DNA from: Ceratothoa steindachneri
Taxonomy: Eukaryota; Arthropoda; Malacostraca; Isopoda; Cymothoidae
Direction: 5' to 3'
DNA: 64,000 bases
NCBI GenBank assembly: GCA_963969495.1
Contig: OZ018321.1
Coordinates: 103,829,578-103,893,577, forward strand
The notes beneath the pieces are model-generated. The model saw only the letters and a program-made list of their open reading frames with translations. It was not told the origin of the DNA and ran no database searches. Positions within the stretch are counted from its first letter, which is position 1, and each line of letters opens with the position of its first letter. Shown piece by piece: positions 11,161 through 24,159 of this stretch. The position numbers and the translations under genes are program-made.

Positions 11161-12872
11161 TGACAATAGGTAATATCGATCAAATTCAATTAAAGAAGAA
11201 TATTCAGAGTGCAGTTAGGAAGAATCATGAGTATTGTCTCTTAAATCAACCATCTACTTCGACAGATAATATCGAAGTGATTCTTCCTTCATGCAGCACA
11301 GAAACAGAATCTGCTGACGAAGGCAGCGACTATGAGCTTCCTTCATCTGCGAAACGCAAAGAAGTAAACAAAAAAATTTGCATCCAAGACTCCATGTAAA
11401 CGAATAAAATTGTCAGAATTTGCGTTGGCATGTGACCGCACTGGTGTGTCTGATCGAGCTGCAGCTTCAATAACAAGTTCAATCTTTAAGGAAATGTCGT
11501 CAATTGAAGGCAAAGATACTTCTGTAGTAGTTGACAGGTCAAAAGTTAGAAGAGAGTGTCAAAGAACTTAGATTGGATGAGCCATTATATTCTATTTATT
11601 TTGATAGTAGAAAAGATAGCAAATTTGTTGTTGAGACGATGGAGGGAAATCATTACAATAAGAATATAATGGAAGAGCACATCTCTATAATAGAAAAACC
11701 TGTTTCAGAATAAGTTAGACACCTGCCAATGAAGACAGGTTCGGCAAAAGATATATGCGACGCAATATTTTCGTATCTAGAAGCAAATAACATCGCAACT
11801 GATGAACTCGTTGCTATGGGATGCGATGGAACTGTAGTGAATACAGGAACAAAAGGAAGATAAACTTAATAGGCCACTGCATTGGTTTATTCGCCAGCTC
11901 TATGTAAATGAGCTCCCATTGCGCCATCTCATCAAAAATTTGGATGGGGAAACAACGGGGCCTCGTGGATTTGTCGGACCTATAGGGAAACAATGGGGCC
12001 TCGTGGATTTGTTGGACCTATAGGGAAACAACTGGATAAATGTGAGACTATATGTGCTGTTGAATTCGAACCAATTTCGATTAACCTGCCGTCTGCTGAT
12101 AGAGGAAATCTGAGCACCGATCAAAAGTATCTGATATCCTTCTTTTGATCTTACAAGGTAAATGCTCTGCTGAAATGGCTCGTAAGAGTCGTGTAAAAAT
12201 GACACATGTACGATCGCTTACAACGGCAAATCGGATACTTCGATTATATGTTTCAACTTCCGACCCTTCTGACACGCTGAAATCCATTGTTTTGTTCATC
12301 ATGAAGGTGTATGCACCATGCTGGTTTTAAATAAAAGCTAACTCTTCTTAGCATGATGGAACACTCAACCTCTTCAAGACAGTGCAATCACTGCAAGGGA
12401 TGAACAAACAGATTAAAGATATAGTTGCCCCAGTGATTCAAGGGAATGCTTATTTTGCACATGCGGAAAACATTCTGCATGTGCAAGATGAAATAAATCA
12501 TATTTGGGAACTCGCTTGGAGAAGAATTTTGAAAGCACGATAAGATTATAAAGGAAAATCAATATGAATTTTCAAGATCCCAGACATAAACTTTGAAGCT
12601 GACGATTACATCTACCTAATTAATTGACAGCAGACCATTGTGACCAAACCTCCGCTGACGAGGACGCTCTCTGATAATCAATTTGAACAATTTATCCGTC
12701 AACAAGCTAAATTGGATATTCCGAAGTTTCCTAGTCACACAAAAAGGGTTGAGAGGTGCATCAAACTGGTCACAGAAGCGTCACTAGCAGTTTGTGGAGA
12801 AGACAAACGGGAGGGCTATATAAGGAGTAAAATCGAGTCCAGGAAGAAAATACCCCCAAGAAGGACTTCATA
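11161..12872 (+). pseudogene. Broken copy of an uncharacterised multicopy protein family
   Basis: A chain of frame-shifted coding pieces with protein-like composition, all on the plus strand: an acidic N-terminus (11161-11399); FALACDRTGVSDRAAAS (about 11417-11467); a segment with LYSIYFDSRKDSKF (11531-11713); GCDGTVVNTG; NELPLRHLIKNLDGE (about 11910-11955); a region ending VYAPCWF (12145-12330); GNAYFAHAENIL (about 12447-12485); and a C-terminal piece with PPLTRTLS, ERCIKLVTEAS and GYIRSKIESRKK (12640-12873). I associate this architecture with repeated, unnamed proteins in invertebrate genomes but cannot assign a function. The GCDGT box is compatible with a transposase-like fold, which is only a guess. 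A 38-bp tandem duplication and several stops break it. Confidence 0.6.
11947..12022. repeat. 38-bp tandem duplication inside the multicopy gene
   Basis: The segment beginning GGGAAACAA and containing GGGGCCTCGTGGATTTG occurs twice in tandem with period 38, and a third partial start lies at 12023. Since 38 is not a multiple of three, the duplication shifts the reading frame. The two copies differ at only a few bases, so the duplication is younger than the general decay of the gene. Confidence 0.9.
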
Positions 12873-12873
12873 A

Positions 12874-13529
12874 TGAAAGGTAATAACACTACAAAAACCT
12901 AACTGCATTGAGTAAATGGATATTGAATAATAGTGAAAATTTAAGTATTCGATTGTAAATTGTTCAATTTCTTCTATTTCAGAGGGATGATGATAAAACT
13001 ATAGGTTACATGGAAACAAACGGAAGAAAAGGAAGGAAAACTTATCGAGTAGTTAATAGATTATTTTTATTCAATAAAATGGAAGTGGAAGTATTGATTG
13101 TAAAGTTTTATGGAAGTATATTTTTTAAAAGTTTTATGGGCAAAATGCAGTTAAAAATATGGGCGTCACTTTTGATTGGCAGTTCTCTCTAGAAACCGTG
13201 ATTGCTAACGTATGTAAATCATCTCTGCTTTCTCCGTGATTTCCCCCGCAAAGGGGTGTCAGACATAGTTTAGGCAACATTGCTGTGGTTGACATCTGGA
13301 TGATAGTGTCCCCTACCCACCCCAACACCTGCAGTATTTCCTCTCAGCCTCAATGGCTGCAGGGGGATATGTGGTTTTATATCTCCCACACATTTTCACT
13401 TTCTCTGGCTTCACCACTTTCTTTACATTTCTTTCATTACATTTTTTTCGTGATACGGCCTCGTTGCTATTGCGTTTTAAATTCGAGGGAAAAAATCCAT
13501 TCGTAAAGTCAGCCACAGCCTTTGACCCC
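12874..13529. other. No gene seen
   Basis: AT-rich to 13200, then pyrimidine-rich. The stretch from 13350 may be the decayed upstream part of the LINE fragment that follows, but no motif can be named. Confidence 0.5.
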
Positions 13530-14035
13530 ATTAAGGTTGAGAGTGTCATTCATGCCTTCATCGCCTCCTTGACTACTGCAAGTCTCTTTTCTCTGGATCG
13601 CAGCTTTCCACTCTTTGACCCCCTCCAACTGGTTCAGACCTCTGCAGCTCCCGTTCTTCTCCACCGGTGCCTTTTTCTCCTGTGCAATTACTACACTTGG
13701 CGAACTGCACTAGCAGCCCATTCCATACAAAATCCCCTTTGAAACTCCTCTTTGAGAGCTCTTTTTTTACATAAAGGACTTTAAATGCCGCAGATCTCTC
13801 CTACCTGTTTCTTCATTGACCTTATTCTACTCATTGAAAACATTACGCTCTGGCTTTGCTCCCCAACGTTACAAATTCTTTCTCGTTGTCGTCTGTTAAA
13901 TGGGTAATCGAGCTTTCTCTATATTTGCTGCGAGAATGTGGAATGTTCTGCCTCCTTAGACTCGCAACCCCCTCCCCCCATCCTAGGGTGACTTCAATTA
14001 TGCCTTGAACACCCACCTCTTCTCTTGAACTATGA
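13530..14035 (+). pseudogene. CR1/L2-like LINE, RT C-terminus
   Basis: The tail of a non-LTR retrotransposon protein in several frames. VIHAFIASLTT is the usual VIHAFISSRLDYCN region. LQLVQTSAAPVL follows, the counterpart of the LQxVQNAAARVL helix. After a decayed middle come RAFSIFAARMWNVLPP and NTHLFS, the standard end of CR1/L2 proteins. No palm or catalytic residues are present, as expected for a 5'-truncated copy made by incomplete reverse transcription. Confidence 0.8.
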
Positions 14036-14532
14036 ACGATGTAAATGGGTAGGTGTGAGTAGGGGATAAAGAAAGGGTGTCGGGACAGATAGCTGAAAAT
14101 AGACAAGTGGTGAAACGAAAAAGAAGTGTGGTAGGGTGCAAAGAAATGCTAAGTGCCTGGTGATCAGGCCTATCGCTTTTAAATATTTTCATGTTTTGTG
14201 GCTCCTTTGTTGTCTTTGGGATAGTTTTATATTATTATGGCGTTCAAGCCATTTGTCTTCAAAAATCTAATGTTCCTGAATATGTTATGCGCATTTGTTG
14301 TTGTAGTAATAAATAACTTTAATCACTTTAGTATTATGCTTAGTGTCTTTGTTTTTATATATCTTGTAGTGAGTGTAAATCGTGTCTTTTGTTTTTTCTT
14401 TAATGTCTTCTTCGTTATAGTTGGGTCTTCATCGATGAATTTGCTTTCGATATTCGGTGAATTCTTGTAAAAATTGATGAGTTTTCTTAATTAGGTTTTC
14501 TTTTCTTGGTTTGGGTAAAAACATTCTTATTC
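14036..14532. other. No gene seen
   Basis: T-rich, low-complexity sequence (frames rich in Phe and Val). Nothing recognised. Confidence 0.6.
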
Positions 14533-17300
14533 TCATGCGTAGAAGGGCACTTCTGCTTCGCCAGCTAAAAGCCCAGCCGAGCTCGGAAATTTGGCGCGAC
14601 TTATACCTCTTCTTTTCTGGTTAACCATTTGGACGATATCTTCGTTCAATTCTCGATTAACTAGTTCCTGCATGTTCCTTGTCTGTTCTTCCATGACAAC
14701 GTTAATGGGACTTAACCCCGCCTCCCGGTGCAGCTCTACCTGATGTCTTCTTTCTCGCCTGAATGTGCCTGTGATTAGGTACACACATTTGTTCTGCACC
14801 ACTTGTGTTTTCGAGACACACAAGAGGGCGGAAGCGGGGTATAGCAGCATCGATTTTACAAGTGCATTGTAGATTTTTTTTATTACGTTCACGGAGATTT
14901 CCTAAAATGTATAGAGTTATGACTGAAGCTGTGGCCTTGGTGATTCTTTCGCGGACGTGCTTCGTGTACCCGGTGGAAGTAATCTTCAGTCCGAGTACAT
15001 TGCACTCCGTGGTGTAGGGATAGCTCTCCCCCCTCCCCTGAAATCGTATAATAGTCTCCTGTCTATGGGGACTACTTTGAACTTTTCCTGGTTCGTGCGG
15101 ATTTTCTACTGGGCCTCGTAGGTGTTAAGGTTTTCAATTTCTGCTGATGTCATACGAGCTTACCAAGGCGCATTCCTCCATGGATAAGGGATTATCTGGG
15201 TGAAATCATCGGAGAATTGAATGTTGAGGCAAGTGGCGTTTGTAGGGGCCGGGACATCTTTGGTGTAAATCGAGTAGAGAGTGAAGGACAGACACCCCCC
15301 TTTCGGTAGGCCCGCAGTGAGTCGAAACTTTGGTCCGTCCGTGCACCCTAAACTGATATACGCCGCTCTCGCCATGGCATAGTCACAGAGAGTTCTTTTT
15401 AAGTTTTCACTTAGGACCAATCGTAAGATCTTGTACTGCATTCTCCGTTGCCACACCTTATCAAACAATTTTGATACATCCCGACAAACAATCTCCATGT
15501 AACATCTTTCCCGTTTTGCTTGGGCAAGCATTTCTGTGATGACATTAATTGCAATCTCTGTACTTCGCTTCCTCCTAAACCCGAATTAATATGGGTTGAA
15601 GAGTGAGTTCTCCTTCAGGTGAGACACCAGTCTTCGGTTGAGGATCTTCTCATCCCTTCGATGACATTAGCTGGTGCCTTTATAAAGTTTAACTTTGTAA
15701 GCCCCGATTGTGCTGGGGCTTTTTGTCGGAATGAGCGGAGGGCGCCGAGTAGTTCTTCTTCGGTAATCTCGGCTTCTTCGTCACGCTGTCTATCCACCTG
15801 GTGGTGAGGGTGCATCTTGTGTATTTGGTCGTTAAGCTCATGTATGATGTTGATTTTAAGCTCTAGGTCATAATCTTCGTTTTCCTCATCAGTTATACTG
15901 AAGATTTTTTCCCAATAACTTCGGAATAGCTCTTCAATTTTTCCTTCTTATGTTTCGATGTTTCCGTCTTCTTTTTGTAGTTCGATCTTCTTCTTTCCAG
16001 TTGATCTTTTAAGATGTCTTATCTTATTCCAAAATTATTTGGTAATTGCTTCTTGATCGAGGCTATCAATCGCATCATCCCATCGTTCCATTGTTGTTCG
16101 AGGATCAACTGGGTGAGTTCTTCTTTGATTTCTTTACTTCGTCGTATTGTGTCGACTGATGCATTCCTGATGTTGATATCATACAAAAATTTCATCAGCT
16201 CATGGTATAAATCTTCCATGTATTCGGTCCATCTGTAGGTAGAGATGGTCCTATACTCGGATTTAGGGATAAAAGCCCTATCTGAGTGGATGAGATGGTT
16301 ATTAAGGTCGTTGAGTGCCTCGTCAATCTCCTCGAGAATTGCCTCGTCCAAGTTGGGCGGGTCGTAGGCCTCGAGAAGGCGCGCTTACCGTATCCAGTCT
16401 GCTCTTCTGTAGTTCTTTCTGAGTATAGCTGGAACTTGTATAGGGTTTCTTTTGATAGTGAGTAGGATTCCTATATGGTTACTACATAGTACCTGGATTG
16501 GTCCCATGTAGTATCTGAATGGTAGCTGACGATTCGCCAGACAGATGTATAGTTTTGTGGCACTTCCTCCTCTGACAAACTTGGGGAAGTCGGGGCCTAT
16601 TCGCTGGAATAGTTTCAGTCCAGCAATAGGTCCAGGCTTCTTCCTATACTGTTGAAGGCCCTGTAACTGGATTCTCAGCATATTGCGTTCAGATCGCCCA
16701 ATAATATAGTGGGGGCTTGGTGGCTTAGAGCTGCTCTTAGTAGCTCGTGTACGGGTGCAGGGGCCCTCTTCGTTGACTGAGGAGGAGGATCCCTCCTCAT
16801 TTTCAGCTTTATCTTCTTCCTCTTCTTCGTCATCTTCGGATTCCTCCAATGAGGAAGCTTCGATGATCTTCTCCAGTCCAAATTTAACAGTGTTATTTCT
16901 TATGATTGATTCCTTGAATATCTTGGAGCATTCAGGGTCCGCAGCATGATCACTGAAGGAAAATTGTTTGCCTTTAAGAGCACATTGATGATCTGGTTTT
17001 AACAGCCAGGCTTCACTGCATTAGCCACATTTGCGTGAGTAATGCAGATCAGAATCTTTGCACTCAGGTTTCCTGTGGTGTCCATCTGTGCAGGTGTAGT
17101 CTTCACTTCCCCATTCTTCTTGGCGACGCTCGCGTATCTCATCTCCTTAGCTTTCTTCTCTTCTTCTTCCTTCCTTTTGATTATATCTCGGCGCTTTGGG
17201 CAGTTCCGGGCCATGGTCCTGTGTTCCTCTTTGCGTTAAGACATTTCTTCTTAGTGCTCTCGCACTTATCGAACCGATGTCCTACATCTTCTCTTAATCT
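14533..17300 (-). pseudogene. I/Jockey-superfamily LINE with ORF1 and ORF2 remnants
   Basis: Read on the minus strand from 17300 down. First comes an ORF1 (gag-like RNA-binding) piece with a degenerate zinc-knuckle region ending in HMARNCPKRR-like sequence (16999-17250). An acidic run (EESEDDEEEEED) lies near 16820. An apurinic-type endonuclease follows with PTILLGDLNA (about 16680-16720) and a C-terminal part in which Ser-Asp-His has become CSNHIGI (about 16470). Then come a linker (16019-16351) and RT (15160-15815), with FDKVWQRR, LTAGLPKGGCLS and a catalytic box reading FSDD at about 15190-15225. The protein ends with a thumb/C-terminal segment with YNALVKSMLLYP and HREAGLSPINVV (14533-14892). 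The acidic ORF1 end runs almost straight into the middle of the endonuclease, so roughly the ORF1/ORF2 junction is deleted. Confidence 0.88.
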
Positions 17301-18384
17301 TTCATTTATTACAAGAAAATCCACCTTCTTCTTCTTCTTATTATTATATTTATGTTTCATATTATTATTGTGTATGTGCGTCTGTGATTGCGTGTATGAG
17401 CTCGCACTAATTATTTTTCAGTATGATTGTTATATGTGAAGAATGTGTGTGTGTGTGTGTCCGCGTGCTGCGGTTAGGGCGGCTTCCAAATATTAGTATT
17501 AGCAGTATGTGTGCGTCTATGTGTGTGTATGCTGCAGTCAGGACAACCTCCAATTATTAGTATCATGTATGTGTGACACAAAAGCTGACATGAAATGGAC
17601 AAAATCGGATTCCGAGCGTTTTAGTCTTTATTGCAAAAGATCTCTGATGGGACTGAGTGCAGAGGCTTTGAGGATGGTTTATAAGTTGGAGAGGAAAGAA
17701 CTCTTATAAGACTTGGAGTGGAGAAGAGGAACATCATGTGAACATTTTGTTTTGGTTTGGGTTTTGCACAGGGATTCAATGCATGATGATTTGGAAAGGA
17801 AACGGGCACTATCCCAATTAAGTACATGATCAAATGTGGATATGTGTACAAACACGGCGCTCTGTGCATTATAATTACGTACATATTTGTCAAAACGAAC
17901 TTTCATTTTGGGAATATAAACCAAAGTTTCTTCTCTTCTGGCCTCGTTCAAAATTGGATGAAAACGCATATACACAAGAGGATCTTTGATTCAATAAGCA
18001 AATATACAGTATACTGTTGACTTGCCACTCGCCATAACGGTGAAAATCACTTTAAAATACAGTGCGATACCGCCTCTATTCAAGTCAAAAGTCTCTCCCT
18101 AACAGCATCCTAGAAGGCTCTAATGTACGCTTGTCTAGTTCGTTTGAATAAGTAATACTCGAACGAGCAAAGTCCAGAGATAGCCTTTGGTCGCACTGAG
18201 CGAAAACCTTTTTATTTTCTCGACAAAATGAATGCGTTTCGTAAATCTTCGTTCCAAGTAATATCGATCAGACTGTGGACAGAACGCAGCTGAATATTTT
18301 GGTTTTAATAACCGATCGTATATGTTTACGTGTTTGCTGCATTTCACATGGCAAGAAATACGGTGTTAAAAGAAAATATAATAT
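17301..18384. other. No gene seen; short (TG)n
   Basis: Contains a (TG)n run at about 17444-17460 and AT-rich DNA. Frames of up to 98 residues on the minus strand are not recognised. No clear repeats. Confidence 0.55.
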
Positions 18385-20400
18385 ATATGAAGGTGAAAAC
18401 CAAGCACGCTATTGATAAGAGCATCTTTATTTGTCTGAGGTTGAACGTTTCGAGGTCTTAGCCTCATCATCGGCACTAAGAAACTAAGATAGTAAAGGGT
18501 TAAAATTTATATTTTTTGTACAATTCTAAAATTGAATAGTGCAATTTAGGATAATCTGTTTAATACAAGAATAAAAATTTCAATAATTCCTGATAAAATA
18601 TAAAGATTGGAAGAAGTTTGATTTATATTTAAATTAGGTTTAAGGTTTAGAATGTGAAGTGATTCTAATATTCGACGTTCGTTGGGATGGGGAATAAGAC
18701 TTAGTATTTTAGAGTTATCCAGATTAATTTCAGGCTTTGATGTGATCTCGTATGGGCTCGGGGTCTGGTTTGTTTAGAATCAGACCGGTGAGAGTCGACC
18801 TTCCACGATGCTGCTACAATTGGTTGACCTAATGGTCGAACCAATATAAGATGAATCGCAAGATTCACAACTATATTTATAAATTACAGAGGAGCGGCAA
18901 GGGAATGGAATTCGGTCCTTATAGCAGAAATAGGATCCAATATTGTGCCCATTTTTTAATATGAATTTTGGGTCGAGATATGGATAGAATTTATTTAATC
19001 TTCTTAATTTCATTTACAAAGTCGTTTGATTTTTTACCTCGATAAATAAGAGTTTTTATCGAGGATAACTTAAGGTTTTCTGGTAAGAAACTAAAGAAGC
19101 TTGTGCCTAAACCTGTAAATGTAGGCTTCCTATAGACTGAAGTTTCAAACTTTGTTCCTGAAAGTTTAATATTTATATCAATAAATGGAAGTCTACTATT
19201 TTTCTCGATCTCCATCGTAAAATTTATAATTTTATGTCTAGAATAGAAGTATTTAAGGAATTATTCCCCCTGTTGTCGTGATTTCATTAATACAAATGTA
19301 TCATCAACATAATGTCTGCAATAGATAGGTTTATATTCAATAGGACAGTTATTGAGCCCAAGTTGTTCTTAATGCCATCATAAAAAGATGTTCGCGAAAG
19401 TTGCCCCAAGTGGTAGGCCCCCACTCCTTTTTGGGAGTAAAATTCTTTATTAAATACAAAATACGAATTTAAGAGAGCCAATTTCAAAAATGACTTAAAT
19501 AGTTTTTTTTGTAATACCTATTACTTTTTGATAAGAATTAAAAAGAGAGTTTGTACAAATTTGGATTGTTTCATTCAGCGGAATATTTGCGAATAAGTTT
19601 TCGACGTCATAACTCACCATTATGACGTCGGCAGCGTCCGAACGGGTGCACAGGTCTTCTACAATTTTTCGAGAATTAGCTATGGTGTAGTCATCATTGG
19701 TAAGTTCGGAAAGGACGTGTAGTAGGAATTTTGATATACCATAAGAGGGTGTATTACATGCGGAAAGAATGAGTCGGAGTGGAACTATTTCTTTATGGGT
19801 TTTAGGTTTTCCATATAGTATACTAGGAACAGATCTTGATACGCGTAACTTGTTATATATTTTGTTAAATTTATATTTTTCCCGTCTTCATTTTGGATAA
19901 GAATCTATTGATACGATCTTCTATATGAATCAAAGTTTGGTTAATTGGATCTTTTACTTTTTCAAATTTACTTTTGTCTGAAAGTGTGACTATCATTTTG
20001 TTAGTGCATTCTTCTCGATCCATAATAACAACACCATTTACTTTGTCAGGTTTACAGATTGTACGTGTTTTATGAGAGGCGAGGGCGAACTATCGGCTAA
20101 AATTTTTTTATATGCCTTAAAGTTATAAAAATACTTAAAACTTATGGACATTAGTTTTTTCTTAACATCATTGAAATTAAAGGGTGGTGCTATATCCCTA
20201 TGACTGAGGGTTGATGCAATTTTTTTTCTAGTTTGAGAAAAAAATTGTAAAAATTTAAATTATAAATGGGCAGGCCAAATTCTAAGCCGAATGCAAGTAA
20301 GAATCGGATACGTTTGGGTAATGGTTTTGATGAATAATTAAATATTACTTTGTCCACAGGATATGGTTGAAGATCATTATTAATTCCTGTAGCTTTTTAT
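18385..20400 (-). pseudogene. Penelope-like element: RT plus GIY-YIG endonuclease
   Basis: A Penelope-like retroelement read from 20400 down. The N-terminal region has VIFNYSSKPL and FGLEFGLPIYNL (20250-20390). RT starts near 20070 with KPDKVNGVVIMDREE. The palm has LPLGATFANIFL and then an intact YVDDTFVLM box at about 19290-19312. LPFIDINIKL and SVYRKPTFTG mark the thumb (19110-19200). The C-terminal GIY-YIG nuclease core reads VIYKYSCESCDSSYIGST (about 18836-18890), followed by HRGRS-like and LILNK remnants. Several frameshifts break it (19480-20000 most). The RT catalytic aspartates survive. The non-coding tail holds a hammerhead-like motif. Confidence 0.92.
18435..18473 (-). ncRNA. Hammerhead-ribozyme-like motif in the PLE tail
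   Basis: On the minus strand, downstream of the PLE coding end, the sequence reads CCGATGA, then GAGG, loop CTAAGA, CCTC, then GAAACG. This resembles a hammerhead core (CUGANGA, stem II, GAAA). PLEs are known to carry such ribozymes. Differences from the consensus are C for U in the first box and one extra base before stem II. The cleavage triplet and stem III are not clear, so activity is doubtful. Confidence 0.4.
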
Positions 20401-20684
20401 TTACGAATATGTTTTTGGAGGGAATTTTCAGTAAAGTTTTCAGTGGAAACTCGTAATATTCCTAATTCGAAAGCCTAACACTAGATTCGAATTCAAAAGC
20501 GATTGCTAAATGTCGTTAGGCCTCTAGTTTTTCTACTGCGTTCCTTGATTTCAGACATATAATCCTCACCACCGAATGCTATTTAAATCAATCATATTTT
20601 CTTTAAAATTGATTAGTATGGAATGTCTCCCAAAATGGCGGCCAATCTACTTTTCGCCATAACTTCATTAGAAATTTGCCCACA
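20401..20684. other. No gene seen
   Basis: A short stretch between the PLE and the piggyBac target site. It may hold the decayed 5' end of the PLE. Nothing else recognised. Confidence 0.5.
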
Positions 20685-21192
20685 TTAACCCTAGGAATAC
20701 CAATGAGTACATTTGACCCAATTTTGCTTTTCAAATCGAATTTCCACCTTGATTTTATTTTTCAATCTGAATGATCTTTAGTCACTTTTATGTTTTCATA
20801 AGGATCTATCATATCACAGAAAAAGGATTTTTAGAAATTTAATAGGAGAAGAGAAATTAAATGTTTTACCTCCAATTACCATATGAGTCCATTGGACCCA
20901 CTTCGAATAAATTCTGAAATGAAAAAAATAGGGAGTAATAACATGAACATTCACATTCATATCAAGGATAAATATATATTTAACTTATTATATAATGGTT
21001 TGGAAAGTTTTTCAATTCACTGTTAAAATATAGGATGCAATATCCCTACTATTGCATCATCTTATACTTGTTTTAGATGACGCCATGCCATCGCTAATAT
21101 TGCATCATCTGACACAAAGTATAAAAAGGCGGGCGGAAGAGGGTTAATATTATTTTAGTTTAGTAATAAATTTAGTGTTGTCAGTTGTGTCT

Positions 21193-22872
21193 TTCCACAA
21201 GGTCAAAGCGAAGGAAGCCAAACCCAGAAGAAGTTACACAATTATTAGACAACTCAGATGATCAGTAGGAAGAAAGTGCAGATGAGATTGAAGTCAGTGA
21301 TAATGACCGCACATTTATTTCTGATGATGATGGTGAAAGTGATCGTCTTAGCATTATAGATTTAGATTCTGACTCTTACGATAATGATATACAAAATAAT
21401 GATCATTCAACCCCTGGTATGAGTGAACAATATTATTCAAAAGACATAAATGAAGTTTGGTTTACTGAGCCGCAAAGACATTCAGCAGGTAGGGCTTCAT
21501 CACACAATATTTTGAAACAAGAACCTGGTCCTTCTTTTTTTGCGAAAATCCTGTGATTCAGCTAGTACATCTTTTACACTTTTCTTGCGCCATAACTTAC
21601 TTGAAGTAATCCGTAAATGGACTAACGCTGAGGGAAAGACAGTATATAAATATGCCTGGAGAGATCTAGATGCAAATGACCTGAAGAAGTTTATTGGGTT
21701 AACTCTTCTCGTAGGAGTTTATAAATCCAAAAATGAAGATATTATTCAACTTTGTAGCCTGAAAGATGGACGTCCAATCTTCAACAAGATTATGAGTAGA
21801 CAAAGATTTCAGAAAATTCTAAAAGTTTTGCGATTTGATGATGCTCGATCATGAAGAAGAAATAGAAACAAAAGTAGAAATGACAGGCTTCAACCAGTAA
21901 GAGAAATTTATGAAATTTGCAAGAAGGATATGTTCTTTCTTGCTGTATGGCAGTTGATGAACAGTTAGTCACTTTCAAAGGCCGTTGCCCATTTCGAGTA
22001 TACATACCATCGAAGCCAGGAAAATATGGAATTAAAATTTGGACAATATGTGATAGTGACAACGCATATGCTTGGAAATTGCAAATCTATACTAGTAAGA
22101 ATGCAGAGTTAGGACGTGAGAAGAATCAGGGATCAAGAGTGGGAATTGAAAATAGTGGCAGAAATATAACATGTAATAATTTTTTTACTAGTTTGGAATT
22201 AAGTCGAAGTCTCGTTGCAAAGAAAATAACTTTAGTTGGCACCACCCTAAAAAAAAGAAGAAAAGAGCTCCCTCTCGCTTTTACAAATGCTAAAGGAAGA
22301 GACGTCAATGGCACCTTATTTTGATTTCAAGATGATTTCATCATTCTTTCTTACTATCCTAAGAAAAACTATGTCGTGACTCTTTTGAGCTTAATGTATT
22401 CCCAGCTTATTATTGATTCATCAAATTCTTCTAAAAAAAACGGAAGTTATCCTTTTTAACAACACAACAAAAAGGGGTTGATACTCTTGATCAAATGGCG
22501 AGAACATATTCTTGTAAAAGAATGACTCGCAGATGGCCTTTAGTCATCATCTACAACATGGTAGATATCAGTGCAATCGATGCCTACATTTTAGCTAAGC
22601 AACTAAGAATAGAAAACGTAAAAAAAGGAAGAAGAAAATTCGTCATTCAACTAGAAAAATAACTAGTCGATTTTATCTCAGAATAAAGAGGTCCCAGTGA
22701 AGAATCCACCTCCCATGGCATTTCTCAAGTAAGGAAAAATGGTCGATGCTCTTTGTGTGGCTCCAAAAAGGATAGAAAGATAGGCACTTTTTGTCATAAT
22801 TGCAAGAAACATGTTTGTCAAAGTCATTTAATTATTACATGTGCCCAATGTGGTAAAAAGAAGGTAAATTAA
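21193..22872 (+). pseudogene. piggyBac transposase, broken, one catalytic Asp lost
   Basis: Cuts and pastes DNA at TTAA without leaving a footprint. The acidic N-terminus (about 21200-21530; SDDDGESDRLSIIDLDSDS-like) has one stop. After a frameshift the main domain continues at 21540-21854 (STSFTLFLRHNLLEVIRKW, WRDLDANDLKKFIGLTLLVG). The catalytic fold follows: VDEQLVTFKGRCPFR carries the first Asp (21952-21960); the second Asp site reads ITCNNFFTSLELS, Asn for Asp (about 22167-22200); the third is in DTLDQMARTYSCKRMTRRW (22476-22535). The C-terminal Cys-rich domain reads CSLCGSKKDRK...CHNCKKHVC...CAQCGKKK (22748-22865). Several frame changes occur near 21855-21920, 22125 and 22325-22480. Confidence 0.95.
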
Positions 22873-23412
22873 TTTTAAAAGTTCATTAGATATAATTAAG
22901 TTAAAATTATTTTAGTTTATCCAAGTTTTATAAAACAAAAGACATTTTACTTTCAATTTTCAGGTATTATCCGCATACATTTGTTTAATATCCTTGTATT
23001 GTTATTTTGAAAAATTAGTAAAATGCTTAAAAAATAGTCAGGGTCCATTGGACCAATTTGTGTTTATATGGAAAAATTGTTCTTCTAGACTTAGGGAACA
23101 ACCACCTTTTGTCTTAATTGCAAGAAAATGTCAGTCCAAGTCATTTAAATATTTTTATATCCTTTGTAGTAACAAAAAGTAAATTTTCTCTATATTAGAT
23201 AAAATTAAGTTTAAAAAATTAAGTGTATTCTTTTTTTAATGCAATTAAAAGGCATTTTATGTTTAAAATTATTAATAAAATGTTTAGCATCCTTGTATTA
23301 TTGCTCTACCTTAAAAAAATGCCAAAAAATAGGCAAGATGCATTAAAAATAGTTATGGGTCCATTGGACCCGGTTTGTATTTTTTGGAAGTTTTTGCCTG
23401 GTATACCTAGGG
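22785..23412 (+). repeat. Tandem duplication of the piggyBac right end
   Basis: Segment 22785-23093 (zinc-domain end, 3' flank and a GGGTCCATTGGACC palindrome) is matched along its length by 23096-23412. Both copies contain TTTTGTC-TAATTGCAAGAAA, then AAAAAG-AAGTAAATT-like DNA, then ATCCTTGTATT and the palindrome. They have diverged clearly. Only the outer copy ends in the CCCTAG tip and TTAA. Confidence 0.85.
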
Positions 23413-23561
23413 TTAAGTAGTGAAAGTGATATATAGTGTATGTATATCTACGATATTCACTATATAGCATTTGCGTATATTTTAAAAATAGAGATATTTA
23501 TAACAAATTGCCGACAAAATTCGAGGGTCGGTATAAACCCAACACTAACCATATATACTCG

Positions 23562-23564
<3 letters not shown>

Positions 23565-23630
<66 letters not shown>
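23565..23630. repeat. (TA)n microsatellite
   Basis: More than 30 TA units, about 150 bases beyond the piggyBac right end. It lies before the Polinton block. Confidence 0.98.
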
Positions 23631-23636
<6 letters not shown>

Positions 23637-24159
23637 CATTGAATTGCAGATTTCTGACAATACGTTTCAATACCCGTGCGTGAAGTGATTTTTATATGAA
23701 TTTGATATCCGGATCCTCTTTTCGATAGGCAGATGTACTGAATAATAATAATAATAATAAAAAACATTGGCGCTAGGGCTCTACTAGCTTCAACAGCCCG
23801 CTTTCCCCCTAGCCGCGCTTAGTCGCTTTTATAATAATATAATCGGAGGTATGTGGTAGTTTAGACCATTAATAATTTACATTTATGAAGAAGGTAACTT
23901 TTAATTTATCTTTATTCCCTATAAATTTTGCATTGAGACTATTGTAAATGAAACTTTATACAAGCACGCAGAGGATACAAATCGGTGTATATAACCGTTA
24001 ATGAGGATTTAAACAATATTGGATAGACGTAAACAAAATCATCTATATGCAAGTGAAATTCCCTGGATATTAAATGTCCTATATTTTGCCCTTAAGCAAG
24101 AAATATATTTGTTCGAAAGGTTTATAGATGCTTGAGCCTTTGTCATGAGGTCTTTCTGA

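Larger units (their letters stand above)
20689..23412 (+). mobile_element. piggyBac element with TTAA duplications, 2724 bp
   Basis: The left end is TTAA (20685-20688) then CCCTAGGAATACCA; the right end, read inward on the other strand, is TTAA (23413-23416) then CCCTAGGTATACCA. TTAA duplication and CCCTAG-type tips are hallmarks of piggyBac. A near-palindromic 15-mer (GGGTCCATTGGACCC or variants) occurs beneath the ends, at about 20886-20900, 23041-23053 and 23347-23361, with a weaker match near 20707-20722. The last about 310 bases exist twice, so the element is longer than the usual 2.4 kb. It encodes one broken transposase. Confidence 0.95.
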